Part shown: piece by piece, positions 7,771 through 14,966 of the stretch
How the letters are laid out: each line of letters begins with the position of its first letter
Numbering within the stretch: the first letter of the stretch is position 1
Source: a virus
Virus record (IMG/VR): IMGVR_UViG_3300017730_000027
Span: 1 to 40,246 of that record
Strand: one strand, 5' to 3'
DNA: 40,246 nt
Program-made: the position numbers and the translations under genes
The notes under the pieces: generated by a model
Told to the model about the DNA's origin: nothing
What the model saw: only the letters and a program-made list of their open reading frames with translations
Databases searched by the model: none

Positions 7771-8576
7771 TGGATTTTAAATCACTCGTAAATAAGACCA
7801 TAAGTGGAGCTAAATATATTTTAGCCCAACCTACTATGATGTTTAGGAATAAGGAAAAGGTTAACATCATTGCTTATCATATCGTAAAAGAAGATGAGGT
7901 GGGTAGACCTGACCTTATATCTCTGGAGTACTATAATACTGACACTAAAACAGATATTATCTTAAAATGGAATGGTATATCAGATCCATTTGCTCTAAAT
8001 CCAGGTGAAGAGTTAGAGATTCCAAACGACGAAGTGCCTTTCTACAAGTTAGATAGACCAAGGCAATTTGAAGATAATAAGATTAAAAACGAATTTGTAC
8101 AGGGTAAAAAGTTAAATCAAAAAGATAAAAATAGACTAGATGCTCTAAAAAAGAAATATAATAAGGAAGTGTTATTACCACCTAATGTTATCGCTCTCGG
8201 TAAAAAGAATTTTAAGTTTACTGCAGATGGAAACGTTATATTAGGAGCACAAGCCCAGAACGATGATGTAACTCAATCAATAATATCAGACTTAGCTAAC
8301 CAGGGTAACCAGGGCGGTACGACAGATGATATAATAGATGTAGAAGTTTTAGACACAAGTAGTGGATCAGGATCTGGAGCTGGTAGTGGCGGTTTGACCG
8401 AGAGTCAATTAGATAAAAATTTAGCAAACCAAGCTGGTAAGGGTGGTGTTAGTGCTGGCAGTGGAGCTGGTGCTGGAACTGCTGATGAAACCGGCGGTGC
8501 GGCTGGAGATGGTACCTCACCAGAATCTTCTGGAGGAGCGAACGATATTTCTAATGACGGAGCACCTTGTAACTAA
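7770..8576 (+). CDS. Baseplate wedge protein, gp53-like (LysM-like domain)
   Basis: Residues 31-85 carry the pattern of T4 gp53 and related LysM-like baseplate proteins: G-R-P-D-L-I-S, then a Y-Y-N-T-D-T-K-T-D-I-I-L-K-W-N-G-I segment, then DPFALNPGEELEIP. In gp53 relatives this small domain helps join wedges to the central hub. A basic linker follows (about 100-140), and residues from about 195 to the end are Gly/Ser/Ala-rich low complexity with a terminal cysteine (GAPCN), much longer than T4 gp53 needs. The gene starts in a TAATG overlap with the preceding structural gene and is followed after 9 nt by the hub gene. The domain call is fairly confident; the role of the flexible tail is unknown. 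Confidence 0.7.
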   Translation: MDFKSLVNKTISGAKYILAQPTMMFRNKEKVNIIAYHIVKEDEVGRPDLISLEYYNTDTKTDIILKWNGISDPFALNPGEELEIPNDEVPFYKLDRPRQFEDNKIKNEFVQGKKLNQKDKNRLDALKKKYNKEVLLPPNVIALGKKNFKFTADGNVILGAQAQNDDVTQSIISDLANQGNQGGTTDDIIDVEVLDTSSGSGSGAGSGGLTESQLDKNLANQAGKGGVSAGSGAGAGTADETGGAAGDGTSPESSGGANDISNDGAPCN

Positions 8577-8585
8577 ACCTAGAAT

Positions 8586-10097
8586 ATGGAGTTAGATAAT
8601 CATTTATTAGCGGTTGTAGAACCGGCTATTTTACCAACAGAAATAAAAATTGATAGCGTAGGAGAAGATGGAGGTGGTAATAAGCAGACCAAAGCCATCG
8701 GTACTCTAAAACCATTCATTCTGGTAAACTCATATCAGTTTGGACCTGGAGATATAATGGCATTCAAGTTAGACTGTAGTGGTATTGCACCAAAATGTTC
8801 AGTGACTGTAATGGATAATAAGAATGCTTTCCAAGTAGAGTCATATCCAAGAGATGGTGATTTCTTTACTATCTTACTTAATTCAAAACACCAAGAGACT
8901 TTTAAGTCGATTCACATGGATTTTGATATTATTGAGATAGAGACTTCTCCGGAAGTAGAAGGAGCAAATCCTACAATTACATTAGAGGGCATCGCAAAGA
9001 TACCTAGACTTTATGCTGAAGATTGTCAAAACTTAGATGCTGATAATTCATTAAATCATTTAGAGCTAATAGCAAGAGATTTAGAATTAGGTTTAGCTAC
9101 AAACGTAGAAGCTCCAAATGATAATCAATCTAGACTACAGGCTTATATTACTTATGCAGATTTCATAAAAGAAATTGTAGAGGATAGTTATATCTCTGAT
9201 GATGCTTTCACAAAATACTATATAGATCAATATTATTATTTGACTTATGTAAATATTAATAAGATATTCAACGCTCCTAACCCTAAGCTGGATGAAGTAA
9301 TGTCTGTTCTTGCTTCTTTTGCTTCATCAATGTCTGAAGGTCACAATCAAGCCGAGGACGGCGAAGAAAATAAAGGTGACCAGATTGAAGTACCATTAAT
9401 GCTAACTAACCATAAAGATACAAATGGGATGTCCTGTTATGTTGACAGATATGAATTGATAAACAACTCATCTCAAGTTAGTCTTGCAGCAGGGTATGCC
9501 AGAAACATTCAGGTGTATGATAATAATTCAGAACCAGGAGAACGTCTACAAGAATTTAAAGTTGAAGCTTTAGTAACTGAAGATCTTCCTGATATTGAAG
9601 CTCCGTTAAAAGGTAATGAGAAAGATAATCGCTATGAGACTCAAGTAAAACATAAATACATGGGTAGACAAAATGCAGGCGAGGACGGTTTAGGAAATAC
9701 ACATCCTAATGCAGCTTTTTCTAAGTTACACAATAAACAGAATCAAATGGAAACAGAAAAGATGAAAGTTAGAATGACTTTATCTTCATTTAATCCATCG
9801 ATCTATAAATTTCAAAAGATACCTGTGATAATGTATCATTATGATGGTGTCAGAGGTGAAGCATCAAAACAAGGTGATTTTAAAAGAGAAGAAGCAGGAT
9901 TTACAGATCAGCCATTTGATGCTGGAAAAGCAGATAGCGCAAATGATGCGCAACAGGTGATGGACAGGTTTTTGAGTGGGCATTACATCATAGAAAATAT
10001 CGATTACATTATTGATGAGCCAGAAGGTGGTTTAAAACAAATAGTTACTTTAATTAGAAGAGAGTGGCCAACAAGAATAAAGAATTTAGAAGATTAA
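8586..10097 (+). CDS. Baseplate hub protein (gp27/gpD-like)
   Basis: Predicted central hub of the contractile tail, joining the tube to the spike. The N-terminal region (SYQFGPGDIMAFKLDCSG, then DGDFFTILLNSKHQETFKSI and FDIIEIE) has the alternating beta pattern of the gp27/gpD/VgrG hub fold. The C-terminus ends in the common hub pattern of a [S]-G-H-Y-I-I-E-N-I-D-Y-I-I-D segment followed by QIVTLIRREWPTR. An acidic insertion (about 255-265) and a segment at 345-375 look like surface loops. At 503 residues it is longer than T4 gp27 (about 390). It lies between gp53-like and gp5-like genes, as expected of a hub. Fold call is from pattern and synteny, since hubs diverge strongly in sequence. Confidence 0.65.
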   Translation: MELDNHLLAVVEPAILPTEIKIDSVGEDGGGNKQTKAIGTLKPFILVNSYQFGPGDIMAFKLDCSGIAPKCSVTVMDNKNAFQVESYPRDGDFFTILLNSKHQETFKSIHMDFDIIEIETSPEVEGANPTITLEGIAKIPRLYAEDCQNLDADNSLNHLELIARDLELGLATNVEAPNDNQSRLQAYITYADFIKEIVEDSYISDDAFTKYYIDQYYYLTYVNINKIFNAPNPKLDEVMSVLASFASSMSEGHNQAEDGEENKGDQIEVPLMLTNHKDTNGMSCYVDRYELINNSSQVSLAAGYARNIQVYDNNSEPGERLQEFKVEALVTEDLPDIEAPLKGNEKDNRYETQVKHKYMGRQNAGEDGLGNTHPNAAFSKLHNKQNQMETEKMKVRMTLSSFNPSIYKFQKIPVIMYHYDGVRGEASKQGDFKREEAGFTDQPFDAGKADSANDAQQVMDRFLSGHYIIENIDYIIDEPEGGLKQIVTLIRREWPTRIKNLED

Positions 10098-10117
10098 AAA
10101 AGAGAGATAGATAATAC

Positions 10118-11467
10118 ATGGCAGACTTTAAAACACAGCAAGATTTTAGAAAAGGTTCGTTGCTTCGTAAGATAAACGAAGATCCAACGTATCTAAGCTT
10201 CTTTTTAGTATTTGATACAGTGAACAAAGAAGAGTCACCTCTATTTGCAGGTCCTGCTAAAGAATATTTATTAAACGTATTAAATACTAGGTATTCTCAA
10301 AAACACGCTGATGCTTTAGATAACTTTAAAAAAGTTTTACTAAAGATTAATAAAGAATTGCCTTGGTTTTGGCAGAATTTAGGTGGTCTTGAGCAAGCTT
10401 TTCAATATGAAAACTTAGCAGAGCCTTGGTGGGGTGCAAAAAAACCTAAACTAGAACTTGAATGTCTAGAGGAGAATGTTGAATTAACAGCAATTGGTCT
10501 AATGGACTTATATAAAAGAGCTTGTTATGACTTTGTAAGATGGGTAGAAGTTATTCCACCAAACTTAAGACATTTTCAAATGCAAGTATGGGTTAGTGAA
10601 GTTAGAAGATTTCAACAAGATACCGGAGAAAAGGATTTAGGTTTCTTTGATAATCCTGATAATTCAGGAGAAAACGGTAATGTTAAAAAGATAAACCAAG
10701 ATTTAAGCTTAACTGCAAAACCTTTTATACAACTTAATTTTTCACATTGTGAATTTGATATTGATAGCATTGCAGATATGTTTGCAGATATTAGTAAAAA
10801 TCCAGAATTAAAAAAGCCTAAGATTGCAATTAAATGGGGATCTGTAGCACAAATTAATCAGAAGTTAGGATCTAATCTAGTTACTGAAGTAAATGATAGT
10901 CCGTTAACACAAGCGGCTCAAGGTGATTACAATCCATTTGATCCAAATGCAGAGATAAAAACTTTAACAGCTGATGGATTCGCATTACCTGGAGATCCTA
11001 CTTTTAAATCAGTACTTAAAGATAATACTTTAGGTAAGATAGGAGATGCAATTGACAATGCTGTTAGTGGTATTGAAGGTAGAGTTGACAGCGCTGTAAA
11101 TTCTTTAACATTACAAAATAATTCAGATATTGGTAATGTACATGGCGGAACAACAGGTTTAGCTTCAACATTAATTGATAGGGCTACAGACTCTGTTATG
11201 AGTAGTTTATTATTAGGTAATGTACATGGTCTTTCAGGAGGTACATTATTAGACGCAGTCCAATCCGGATCTATAAATGCTATTGCAAATCAACTAGGTG
11301 GATTATTTGGTGGTAGAGGTAACGCTGGAGGCGGTGGTGGTATAAATGAAAATATTCATCCTGCGGCAATAGACTCAACGGCAGATGGTTTCTTAAATCA
11401 AAGAATACATCCGGAAGGCGTAGACTCAACTCCTGATGGAAACTTAAACGAAAACGCACATGAATAA
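10118..11467 (+). CDS. Probable tail-tube-fold baseplate protein with C-terminal repeats
   Basis: A 449-residue virion protein lying between the hub and spike genes. Residues 112-215 resemble the tube-protein family (T4 gp19/gp54 type): a conserved-looking YKRACYDFVRWVEVIPPNL stretch, then RHFQMQVWVSEVRRF and LNFSHCEFDID. Residues 240-400 are Ala/Gly/Asn-rich and probably flexible, with two similar G-N-V-H-G segments. The C-terminus has two 17-residue repeats and a truncated third (410-426, 427-443, 444-449; core IHPxxxDSTxDGxL). The ATG is preceded by AGAGAGATAGATAATAC. The last 8 nt overlap the spike start (ATGAATAA), so hub-complex components are translationally coupled. A role at the hub-tube junction is inferred. 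Confidence 0.55.
   Translation: MADFKTQQDFRKGSLLRKINEDPTYLSFFLVFDTVNKEESPLFAGPAKEYLLNVLNTRYSQKHADALDNFKKVLLKINKELPWFWQNLGGLEQAFQYENLAEPWWGAKKPKLELECLEENVELTAIGLMDLYKRACYDFVRWVEVIPPNLRHFQMQVWVSEVRRFQQDTGEKDLGFFDNPDNSGENGNVKKINQDLSLTAKPFIQLNFSHCEFDIDSIADMFADISKNPELKKPKIAIKWGSVAQINQKLGSNLVTEVNDSPLTQAAQGDYNPFDPNAEIKTLTADGFALPGDPTFKSVLKDNTLGKIGDAIDNAVSGIEGRVDSAVNSLTLQNNSDIGNVHGGTTGLASTLIDRATDSVMSSLLLGNVHGLSGGTLLDAVQSGSINAIANQLGGLFGGRGNAGGGGGINENIHPAAIDSTADGFLNQRIHPEGVDSTPDGNLNENAHE
11345..11464 (+). repeat. 51-nt-period tandem coding repeat
   Basis: Three units at 11345-11395, 11396-11446 and 11447-11464 (partial) encode NENIHPAAIDSTADGFL, NQRIHPEGVDSTPDGNL and NENAHE. The DNA has diverged more than the protein, so this is an old duplication kept at protein level. 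The third unit overlaps the start codon of the spike gene. Confidence 0.75.
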
Positions 11468-12176
11468 TAGTGAATTATTTAGAGACAATTTACGAGATGC
11501 ACATTGGCTTGGAGAGGTCGTCGATATAGAAGATCCTCTTCTTCAAGGTAGGGCAAGGGTAAAAGTATATGGTAAGTTTGATAAATTACCAAACGAGGCT
11601 ATTCCATGGGCAACTCCACAGAATAGAGAGGCTCCTGGCATGCATGTTGTACCTAGAGTTGGAGATATTGTTGCAATAAGATTTGACAATGGAAATATCT
11701 ATCATCCGGAATACTGGTTTCAAGTAGATCAAAACGAAGATTTAAAAGCAGATATTCTAGAAGCTTCAAGCGCTCCACATGATGTTATCTCATTAGTATA
11801 TGATGCTGAAAGAAATGTAAGAATTTATCACTCTCCGGAGGATGGTCTAGTAATTACAAGGGGTGAAGGTGCAAAAGAAAGGCCTATGCTTCAAATTGAT
11901 GAAGAAGGATTTATTAAGATTTCTACAGATGCTAAAATGTTTTTAGATTGTGGGGATATATTTGTATCTAACGAAGGTGAACCTGGAGCAGATGAAACTG
12001 AACCCGCAGTAAGAGGTCAGTCTTTACAGGATTGGTTACAGGCTTTATTAGATGATTACGTAGCACATATACATCCAACTGGTGTTGGGCCATCAGGGCC
12101 TCCAATGCCACCTACTCCAACAACAGTAGGTCAACTATCCGGAACACATATTAACTATCAACAAAGAAATAAGTAA
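11460..12176 (+). CDS. Baseplate central spike protein, gp5-like OB-fold, no lysozyme domain
   Basis: Predicted cell-puncturing spike protein. Residues 15-90 match the N-terminal OB-fold of T4 gp5 and P2 gpV: WLGEVVDIEDPLLQGRARVK, then the IPWATP element, GMHVVPRVGDIVAIRF and the YHPEYWFQVD turn. Residues 105-165 are beta-rich and could form the start of the trimeric spike. The H203-x-H205-P motif followed by a Gly-Pro-Pro-rich segment is common in phage spike proteins and in P2-type spikes an H-x-H pair binds iron at the tip. At 238 residues there is no room for the lysozyme domain of T4 gp5, so peptidoglycan digestion must come from elsewhere or be unnecessary. It overlaps the preceding gene by 8 nt and precedes the next by 2 nt. 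Confidence 0.85.
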   Translation: MNNSELFRDNLRDAHWLGEVVDIEDPLLQGRARVKVYGKFDKLPNEAIPWATPQNREAPGMHVVPRVGDIVAIRFDNGNIYHPEYWFQVDQNEDLKADILEASSAPHDVISLVYDAERNVRIYHSPEDGLVITRGEGAKERPMLQIDEEGFIKISTDAKMFLDCGDIFVSNEGEPGADETEPAVRGQSLQDWLQALLDDYVAHIHPTGVGPSGPPMPPTPTTVGQLSGTHINYQQRNK

Positions 12177-12178
12177 TT

Positions 12179-14134
12179 ATGCCAGCGAATTGGGGAGCAT
12201 TTATTCCAGCATTAGCGAGTACGTTACAAAGCCAAGAGTTTACTAAACCTGGTGGAGCAGTAATTTCTTATGAACCTCCAAAAGTTGGAGCTGAAGTTTC
12301 TTTAGGTAAACCATCAGGCCCACAAAAATCAATTTTAAGTGGAGGACTTACTGAGGTTGGGAATCCTGCAAATGCGGCCCTAGCAACTAATCCTGCAAGT
12401 ATGGTTAATGCAAATGATATTAATCCACTTTCTGGTAGATACGATTTTGGTAAACAAGTTGCTCAACATTATTTAGATGCAGTATTAAATCAAGGAGCGG
12501 GCGCACAAACACATGTTGGAGAATTCCATATTAACAATGGTGCTGCTGAGCTGCTTTTAAAAGAGGGGTATGGTATTGCATTCGAAAGACTTTTAAGAGA
12601 GGGTGATATACCTCTACAAGACCAATACGATGAGGATGGTAATCTAATTGAGATGGGCAAAGAGTCACATCCTGCCTATGCTGATTTCTGTCCTGAAGTT
12701 GAAGAACCAGATGCAGAAGCTTTAGCTAAACTTGAGGCTGAAAATAATAAAGCCTTTAATGCGTTTGCAAGTGGTGAAAATATTCAGAACTATAACTTAT
12801 ATAAATTTAAGTTCTATCAATTTCCTTGTCTAATAGGCACGGAGTCTCAACAACAATTAGAAGTTGTCTTTGCTACTAGGATTTTAATGGGATATGATTT
12901 TATGACTAATGGTGATGCTAGATGGGATTACTTTGTATGGGCATGTCACTTAGGTAAAGAGAATTATAGTACGAATAATAGTAGTTTTAGTAATTCTCAA
13001 TATAAAAATATTAGTAGTAGAACTAAAAATGATATTGAGGCTGCAGGTTATGACTGGAAAGAGTTAGCAGATAATGTTTCTTTTTTAGTAAAGACAGCTA
13101 TTTTAAATATACATCCAGAAAGAGATACTGATGGATATGCAACTGGGAATAATTCTGTAATAAAGAAAAGAATTAAGAGGTCTCCAGAAAAAGAAATAGA
13201 ATACCCTACGTTAAAAGATGAGTCTGGTAAAGATATTACACCAGAGTTTTGTCCTATTAATCAATATAAAATACAGGTTGCCTATGACTTTGAGGAAGAT
13301 AGTCAAAGACCTAAAATATTAACATCTAACGTAATAGCAACATTTACATATTATCCTAATAAAAGATCTGGAGGTCAGCCCTATGTAACTAATAATGCGA
13401 AAGTTTTATTTGGTAATACAACAAATAGCGTTAAGTACGAAAAGTCTACAACATGGGTTAGGAATACTTATGAAAGGGGTGAATGGAAGAATAAATGGAG
13501 AAAGTGTCCACCTGAGGGTAAATTAAAAGCTGCGGCCAGAGCTACTGATGATCTTAAGTTTATGGGTAAATCAAAACCTGGTTATGCATTCTTAGCCTTA
13601 GGTTGGAATGGCGATAATTGGAATGGCGATGCAGCAGGAACTCAATATAAATTTGAGTACCATAGAGCATATTGTGCGATAAAAGCTGCTGAAAACTGCG
13701 AAGAGCCAATGACTGAAGTTGGACATCCATGGGATCCAAGTGGTTCAACGCCTGGAGGTAAGTCTTATAGTGGAGATCCTTATATGATGATGGCAAGAGT
13801 TACAATAGCATACTGGTATGCTTGTATTGTTAAACCGTTTAAGCCAACCCCATCTGCACCACCGGCATTAATTCCAGCACCACTAACAGGAATTTATATT
13901 CCAATTTATTATGGAAGTGCAAATCGTTTAGCAAATAATTTAAGAAGAGCCTGGAATACAGGTAAGTCTTTTGCAACACCTGGAACTCAAGCGCCAGCAT
14001 CTAATGCTACAGCAACAGCAGTTGCAGGAGCTTATGCCCTGCATCTACTAGAATTTAAACTACTTTATCTTGGTGGTATTCCAACTCCTGCTGGACCAGT
14101 TCCAATGGTAGGTTTTGTACCGATTGTATTTTAA
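12179..14134 (+). CDS. Large unknown virion protein next to the spike
   Basis: A 651-residue protein starting 2 nt after the spike gene stop, hence almost certainly co-translated with the hub-spike set. I do not recognise the family. The N-terminal 110 residues are Pro/Gly/Ala-rich; 115-260 contains helical and aromatic segments (YLDAVLNQGAG, YNLYKFKFYQFPCLIGTES); 360-480 is beta-rich. The last about 100 residues are strikingly hydrophobic and proline-rich (PPALIPAPLTGIYIPIYYGS and PTPAGPVPMVGFVPIVF), resembling a membrane-interacting or buried interface segment rather than an ordinary transmembrane helix. It ends at a convergent junction with the minus-strand pair. A role at the tip of the spike or in membrane penetration is a hypothesis only. 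Confidence 0.6.
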   Translation: MPANWGAFIPALASTLQSQEFTKPGGAVISYEPPKVGAEVSLGKPSGPQKSILSGGLTEVGNPANAALATNPASMVNANDINPLSGRYDFGKQVAQHYLDAVLNQGAGAQTHVGEFHINNGAAELLLKEGYGIAFERLLREGDIPLQDQYDEDGNLIEMGKESHPAYADFCPEVEEPDAEALAKLEAENNKAFNAFASGENIQNYNLYKFKFYQFPCLIGTESQQQLEVVFATRILMGYDFMTNGDARWDYFVWACHLGKENYSTNNSSFSNSQYKNISSRTKNDIEAAGYDWKELADNVSFLVKTAILNIHPERDTDGYATGNNSVIKKRIKRSPEKEIEYPTLKDESGKDITPEFCPINQYKIQVAYDFEEDSQRPKILTSNVIATFTYYPNKRSGGQPYVTNNAKVLFGNTTNSVKYEKSTTWVRNTYERGEWKNKWRKCPPEGKLKAAARATDDLKFMGKSKPGYAFLALGWNGDNWNGDAAGTQYKFEYHRAYCAIKAAENCEEPMTEVGHPWDPSGSTPGGKSYSGDPYMMMARVTIAYWYACIVKPFKPTPSAPPALIPAPLTGIYIPIYYGSANRLANNLRRAWNTGKSFATPGTQAPASNATATAVAGAYALHLLEFKLLYLGGIPTPAGPVPMVGFVPIVF

Positions 14135-14156
14135 CCCCAATTTTAACCCCAATCCT
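14130..14156. repeat. Tandem 12-nt direct repeat at convergent gene ends
   Basis: TTTTAACCCCAA occurs at 14130-14141 and again at 14142-14153. The first copy supplies the TAA of the plus-strand gene (14132-14134); the second supplies the TTA that is the stop of the minus-strand gene (14143-14145). No hairpin terminator is visible between the converging genes. Confidence 0.6.
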
Positions 14157-14562
14157 TTTCGTATGTATACCAATGGTCTGCGGACGCACAGTCCCTAAGA
14201 GCATCTAATACCATATAAACTTTTTCTTCCATAGTTAACATCGGTAGAATGGCTCCTACGTGCATCTCTAGTAACTCACTGTTTGGCATATACTCTGCGG
14301 TATGTCTTGCAATTCCGGTAATAAGTCTATATGTATTATCTTCTACATTTGAAAACCTAATACCAGCATGATAGCCTAGTGAGTCATTTCTACCAGTTTC
14401 TTTACTATGTTCAATCATTTTATCCCAAAGTTTATCGCCGAGTAAATCTCTAACGTCTTGGCAAATTTCTTGAATAGCATCTTTGTGTTTAAGAACAGCC
14501 TGATAGCCATGGCCACCAACACCGTTACATTCCACATCTTTATAGTTAAATTGTTTTTCCAT
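14143..14562 (-). CDS. Unknown minus-strand protein
   Basis: A 139-residue protein I do not recognise, second gene of the only minus-strand pair. It contains several His and Cys residues (GVGGHGYQAVLKHKD near the start; DALRDCASADHWYTYEKDW at the end) and mostly helical prediction, with no membrane segment. The ATG is 4 nt after the stop of the upstream minus-strand gene, so the two form an operon transcribed toward the tail genes. Orientation against every other gene here suggests expression at a different time, probably early. Function unknown. Confidence 0.65.
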   Translation of the reverse strand: MEKQFNYKDVECNGVGGHGYQAVLKHKDAIQEICQDVRDLLGDKLWDKMIEHSKETGRNDSLGYHAGIRFSNVEDNTYRLITGIARHTAEYMPNSELLEMHVGAILPMLTMEEKVYMVLDALRDCASADHWYTYEKDWG

Positions 14563-14566
14563 ATTC

Positions 14567-14791
14567 TTATCTTTCTAAAATTACAAATGAACCAAAGGCT
14601 TTATCAAAAGTTTTTACTAAATGCTCGTAGTCACCTTCCATCATTTCATTAATAATACTTGCACCTGCATCTTTCCAACCCAGCTGTTTAGCAAACTTTT
14701 TAGCGTATGCCATTAATGCGTATGCATTTCCATCAGGACCTGTAAGATCTATAATAATAGGGCCAGTATGTTTTTGTTTTTCTCTAATCAT
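14567..14791 (-). CDS. Small conserved-looking minus-strand protein
   Basis: A 74-residue protein, first gene of the minus-strand pair. The layout (PIIIDLTGPDGNAYALMAYA, then AKQLGW, EMMEGDYEHLVKTFDKAFG and a terminal FVILER) is one I associate with a small uncharacterised protein family seen in phages and plasmids of several host groups, but I cannot name a function. The fold looks alpha/beta, with a strand, a helix and a C-terminal strand. Its start borders the 175-nt divergent intergenic region, from which its promoter must fire leftward. Confidence 0.7.
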   Translation of the reverse strand: MIREKQKHTGPIIIDLTGPDGNAYALMAYAKKFAKQLGWKDAGASIINEMMEGDYEHLVKTFDKAFGSFVILER

Positions 14792-14873
14792 GTTGTTTGT
14801 TAGTTTTAATTACAGTACTAATATACGAAAAATATCTGACATAAAAAAATATTTCGGCAACTATTTTGCAGAT

Positions 14874-14885
14874 GATATATAAAAA
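14874..14885 (+). promoter_or_regulatory. Candidate distal promoter of the S1-like gene (GATATATAAAAA)
   Basis: TATA-like motif of the same type as at 5993 and 30060, 93 nt upstream of the S1-like start. Transcription from here would put the nested inverted repeat at 14885-14934 in the 5' leader. The site is inferred from recurrence and position. Confidence 0.4.
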
Positions 14886-14934
14886 GTATCAACCACCTAA
14901 AAAGAATATTTTAGTGGATATATAATATGATACT
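14885..14934 (+). promoter_or_regulatory. Nested inverted repeat in the S1-like gene leader
   Basis: An outer perfect 7-bp pair (AGTATCA at 14885-14891 with TGATACT at 14928-14934) encloses an inner stem: CTAAAA (14897-14902) pairs with TTTTAG (14909-14914), extended by CCA (14893-14895) with TGG (14915-14917) around one bulged C. The second TATA-like motif lies inside the outer stem on the 3' side. It could be a leader RNA structure controlling the S1-like gene, an operator, or both. No T tract follows, so it is not a standard terminator. Confidence 0.45.
14917..14926 (+). promoter_or_regulatory. Candidate proximal promoter of the S1-like gene (GATATATAAT)
   Basis: Second GATATATAA motif in the same gap, 50 nt upstream of the ATG at 14967. 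It overlaps the last base of the inner stem of the inverted repeat, so structure or a bound protein there could affect initiation. Confidence 0.4.
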
Positions 14935-14966
14935 AAGATAGTATAAAACCTTTTAAATAAAAATAA

